A stretch of DNA of 64,000 nucleotides from Paenarthrobacter aurescens TC1 (GTDB lineage: Bacteria > Actinomycetota > Actinomycetes > Actinomycetales > Micrococcaceae), in NCBI GenBank assembly GCA_000014925.1, contig CP000474.1, forward strand, positions 3,844,001-3,908,000, in the 5' to 3' direction. How positions within the stretch are numbered: position 1 is the stretch's first letter; the number at the start of each line of letters is the position of its first letter. The position numbers and the translations under genes were made by a program. Below are positions 61,693-64,000 of the stretch, in pieces. The notes beneath the pieces were generated by a model. The model saw only the letters and a program-made list of their open reading frames with translations, was not told the origin of the DNA and did not search any database.

Positions 61693-62970
61693 TTAAACGA
61701 AGCGGTCGCGGCCGGCCCGGTATCCAAACAACGCCGCCAGGGACCCGACCACCAGGAAAAGGATTCCGGCCGCTGCGAATCCGCCCGTTGCCTGATGCAG
61801 TTGGCCAACCATCAACGTGCCCAGCGAACCCACTCCGTAGCCGACGCCCTGCATCATTCCGGACAGGTGCGCGGCCGTGCGGGCGTCGCGCGTGCGGACC
61901 ATGATCATATTGAGGGCCACGGCGGTCAACGATCCCTGGCCCAGCCCGTTTAGCCCGGTCCATACCCAGATGAGTTCGGTGGGCCCAAAGATGGTGAGCG
62001 CGAAACCGCCGCCGGTCATCAGCGCCACCACCATATTGATGATCCGCTGATCCTTAAACCGTGTGGCCAGCGCAGGAGCAAACAGGGATCCGAGCATCTG
62101 CAGCACGATCGACACCGACACGATCAGCCCGGCCGTTCCGCCGTCGACCCCCCGGTCGCGCAGGATGGGCGCCATCCAGGCGAACACGCTGAACGACATC
62201 ATGGCCTGCAGCACCATGAACATCGTCACCTGCCACGCCACGGCGGACCGCCACACGTTCACGCCGCCGTGGACTGCCTGGTGCTTCACGGAGGGTTGCC
62301 GGATTGCCAGCGGCAGGAAGAGCATGAGTACGACGGCGGCAGGCACCGCCCAGAACCACAGCGCCGAAGTCCAGTGGCCGGTTGCCGCAAAAACCGGATA
62401 GGTGAAGCCCGCTCCGAGTGCCGCCGACGCGCAGATTGCAGTGGTGTAGAGGCCGCCCATCAGGCCCAGGCGGTGCGGGAAGTCCCTTTTGACCACGCCG
62501 GGAAGAAGGACATTGCATAAGGCGATTGCAGCACCGCAAGCGGCGGTTCCGGCGAGGAGCGCGGGCAAGTGCCCGGCTCCCGGGATCTCCACCGGCCTGA
62601 GCAGCAAACCCGCTGTGAGGACCGCCATGGCTCCGAGGAGCACCCGTTCGGCACCGAATCTGCGGGCGAGGATGGGCGCAAGCGGGGCGAAGAGGCCAAG
62701 CAAGGTGACCGGCACCGTGGTGAGGACCACCAACGACCAGCCCGGGAGGCCGGCGTCGGACGTTATTTCCGGCAGGACCGCGGAGAAGCTTGAAAAGACC
62801 GTCCGGAGATTCAGTCCAATCAGGACCAGGCAGATGCCCAAGAAGACGAGGCCCCGCTTGCCGCGGAGCTGCGTAGGGTCAGCTGCTGGTTCGTCATCGA
62901 TCTCGGCATCGGCCGCAATCTCGGGCAGGACGGATTTCTCTGGGTAGCCGGGCATCTTGGAGGAGGTCAC
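61693..62970 (-). CDS. CynX/NimT-family MFS transporter
   Basis: A 425-residue major facilitator with about 12 helices. LIGLNLRTVFSSFSAVLPEI is typical of the CynX/YeaN group, which exports cyanate, nitroimidazole or analogous small molecules. A GTG start giving VTSSKMPGY was chosen with AGGA nearby; the ATG five codons later is an alternative. Substrate unknown. Confidence 0.87.
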   Translation of the reverse strand: MTSSKMPGYPEKSVLPEIAADAEIDDEPAADPTQLRGKRGLVFLGICLVLIGLNLRTVFSSFSAVLPEITSDAGLPGWSLVVLTTVPVTLLGLFAPLAPILARRFGAERVLLGAMAVLTAGLLLRPVEIPGAGHLPALLAGTAACGAAIALCNVLLPGVVKRDFPHRLGLMGGLYTTAICASAALGAGFTYPVFAATGHWTSALWFWAVPAAVVLMLFLPLAIRQPSVKHQAVHGGVNVWRSAVAWQVTMFMVLQAMMSFSVFAWMAPILRDRGVDGGTAGLIVSVSIVLQMLGSLFAPALATRFKDQRIINMVVALMTGGGFALTIFGPTELIWVWTGLNGLGQGSLTAVALNMIMVRTRDARTAAHLSGMMQGVGYGVGSLGTLMVGQLHQATGGFAAAGILFLVVGSLAALFGYRAGRDRFV

Positions 62971-63106
62971 CCGTCCTATTCTGTCAGCCGCTCCTGATCC
63001 GGGTTTGTTGGGCGGGATGTGACCCTTCAACGACCTCCCGTGCAGTTATCCACATACGCGAGGTTTCCCCTGCCGACGCCGAATCGCGATCCATAACGTT
63101 GAGGGC

Positions 63107-63520
63107 ATGAACCAAACCTCCGAACCATCCCCTGACTCGTCAACGCCCAGCACAGTGGCATCGTCCAGACCTCAGCCTGCGCAGCCTCCTGGCCTGCGAG
63201 CAGGCCTCTGGAGCTTGGCACTCGCCATAGGGGCGCCGATTGTCTTTATGATCGTCTTCCCTGTGGGAATGCTTTTCGCGTTTGGCGCTGAGTCCCCGTC
63301 TTACGTAGCCGCGTCGCAGACCATTCTCACGGTCCCCACAGCCACCTGCTGGACCGTGGCAGTGATTAGTGGTCTGAGGTGTCTCAAGCTGGCCAAACAC
63401 CGCGACGCGGATGGCCAGCGCACCATCGCTTGGATGTTTGGCGCCTTCGGGCTTTGCATTGCAGGAATCGAAGTACTGGGTATGGCCGCCCTTTTCGCCC
63501 GGGAGTTCTTCATTACTTAA
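63107..63520 (+). CDS. hypothetical membrane protein
   Basis: A 137-residue protein with a Ser/Pro-rich N-terminal tail (~30 residues) and three predicted helices (about 33-57, 70-90 and 108-131). No family recognised. It lies between the divergent CynX gene and trmB. Confidence 0.7.
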   Translation: MNQTSEPSPDSSTPSTVASSRPQPAQPPGLRAGLWSLALAIGAPIVFMIVFPVGMLFAFGAESPSYVAASQTILTVPTATCWTVAVISGLRCLKLAKHRDADGQRTIAWMFGAFGLCIAGIEVLGMAALFAREFFIT

Positions 63521-63597
63521 GACCTATGGGCACGCCTGGTGCACTCTTGGCAAGGCACAGCCGAACGACTCCGCCGAACCCAAGTATTCTGGAAAGG

Positions 63598-64000
63598 ATG
63601 AGTGAAACCCCAGATTCCCCGCGCCCAGTCACGCCCGGCAGCCAGGCCTCCTTCGGCACGTATGGTGGCCGACCGGTCAGTTTCGTGCGCCGCGGCACCC
63701 GCCTGCAGGGGCGCCGGCAGGCCGCCTGGGAAGAGCATGCCGAGCGCTGGGCCATTCAGGTGCCACGCCACGTGGCCAACACCTCCGTCCACCCGGACTA
63801 CACCTTCGACGCCGAGGCAGTGTTCGGACGCAAGGCACCCCTGATCGTAGAGATCGGTTCGGGTTTGGGTGACGCCGTGGTTCATGCGGCCGAACAGAAC
63901 CCGGACAAGGACTTCCTCGCGGTGGAGGTCTACACCCCGGGATTGGCCAACACCATCATCAAGATCAACAGCCGCGGGCTGACCAACGTGCGCGTGGTGG
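63598..64000 (+). CDS. trmB: tRNA (guanine-N7-)-methyltransferase, 5' part
   Basis: The frame starts at this ATG and runs off the right edge (134 codons visible). SFVRRGTRLQGRRQAAWEEHAERW is the TrmB N-terminal motif and LIVEIGSGLGDAVVHAAEQNPDKDFLAVEVYTPGL is the SAM-binding site. The enzyme makes m7G46 in tRNA. A long N-terminal Pro/Thr-rich tail precedes the domain, as often in actinobacteria. Confidence 0.93.
   Translation, partial: MSETPDSPRPVTPGSQASFGTYGGRPVSFVRRGTRLQGRRQAAWEEHAERWAIQVPRHVANTSVHPDYTFDAEAVFGRKAPLIVEIGSGLGDAVVHAAEQNPDKDFLAVEVYTPGLANTIIKINSRGLTNVRVV

Overview
The window looks like a chromosomal segment of a high-GC actinobacterium of the Micrococcaceae, most likely Arthrobacter or Paenarthrobacter. 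The basis is the strong G/C third-position bias, the frequent GTG/TTG starts, the gene set (DUF3073 protein near purF-purM, HspR-type control of clpB, a sugar ABC operon without its own ATPase, a complete glyoxylate-to-glycerate operon) and many short intergenic palindromes. No rRNA, tRNA, CRISPR array or insertion sequence was found. The genus call is inference.

Layout. 1-0.8 kb: end of an alpha/beta hydrolase and a tiny membrane protein. 0.9-8.5 kb (minus strand): a ThuEFGBA-like sugar operon (binding protein, two permeases, oxidoreductase, ThuA) preceded by a nucleoside-kinase-like gene and a LacI regulator, with two identical LacI-type operators at the operon promoter. 8.5-12.7 kb: an accessory islet holding a secreted Cys-rich bacteriocin-like precursor with a four-helix membrane partner, then a two-gene AAA ATPase / HNH nuclease module resembling the anti-phage system Septu. 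13.0-20.1 kb: hyi-glxR-gcl-glxK-allB plus an orphan winged-helix regulator, i.e. allantoin opening and glyoxylate assimilation to phosphoglycerate. 20.2-24.6 kb: bcp, then a receiver-PP2C phosphatase, a membrane glycosyltransferase, a STAS protein and a HATPase kinase, which look like a partner-switching module tied to polysaccharide synthesis. 24.8-30.4 kb: lipoprotein, pucG-like aminotransferase, an HxlR-controlled MFS exporter, PAP2 phosphatase, and uraD-hiuH of urate breakdown. Uricase is absent.

30.5-43.5 kb: purF-purM, two VOC proteins, DUF3073, a septum-formation-like protein, clpB with a HAIR operator, a flavin-reductase-fold protein, and modABC with its TOBE/HTH regulator. 43.7-53 kb: FAD oxidase, DUF4031-HD fusion, sialidase, YccF, AHSA1, trpF, HutD, and a guanidine-III riboswitch in front of a paired SMR exporter, then an aldo/keto reductase and an MBL hydrolase. 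53-64 kb: DEAD-box helicase, SoxR with an MFS pump under a clear SoxR box, methyltransferase, a duplicated AsnC regulator, M20 peptidase with MHS transporter, CynX-like MFS, and the start of trmB.

Three kinds of structure outside genes stand out. A family of 32-bp tandem repeats directly abuts stop codons at four loci, with CUCUCUC tracts in the sense orientation of the upstream gene. A family of long inverted repeats (CGTTGCG-GGCC...) sits at gene 3' ends, mostly between convergent genes. Finally, one IclR-like operator motif occurs in front of the gcl operon (twice) and of uraD, suggesting one purine/ureide regulon split by unrelated genes.
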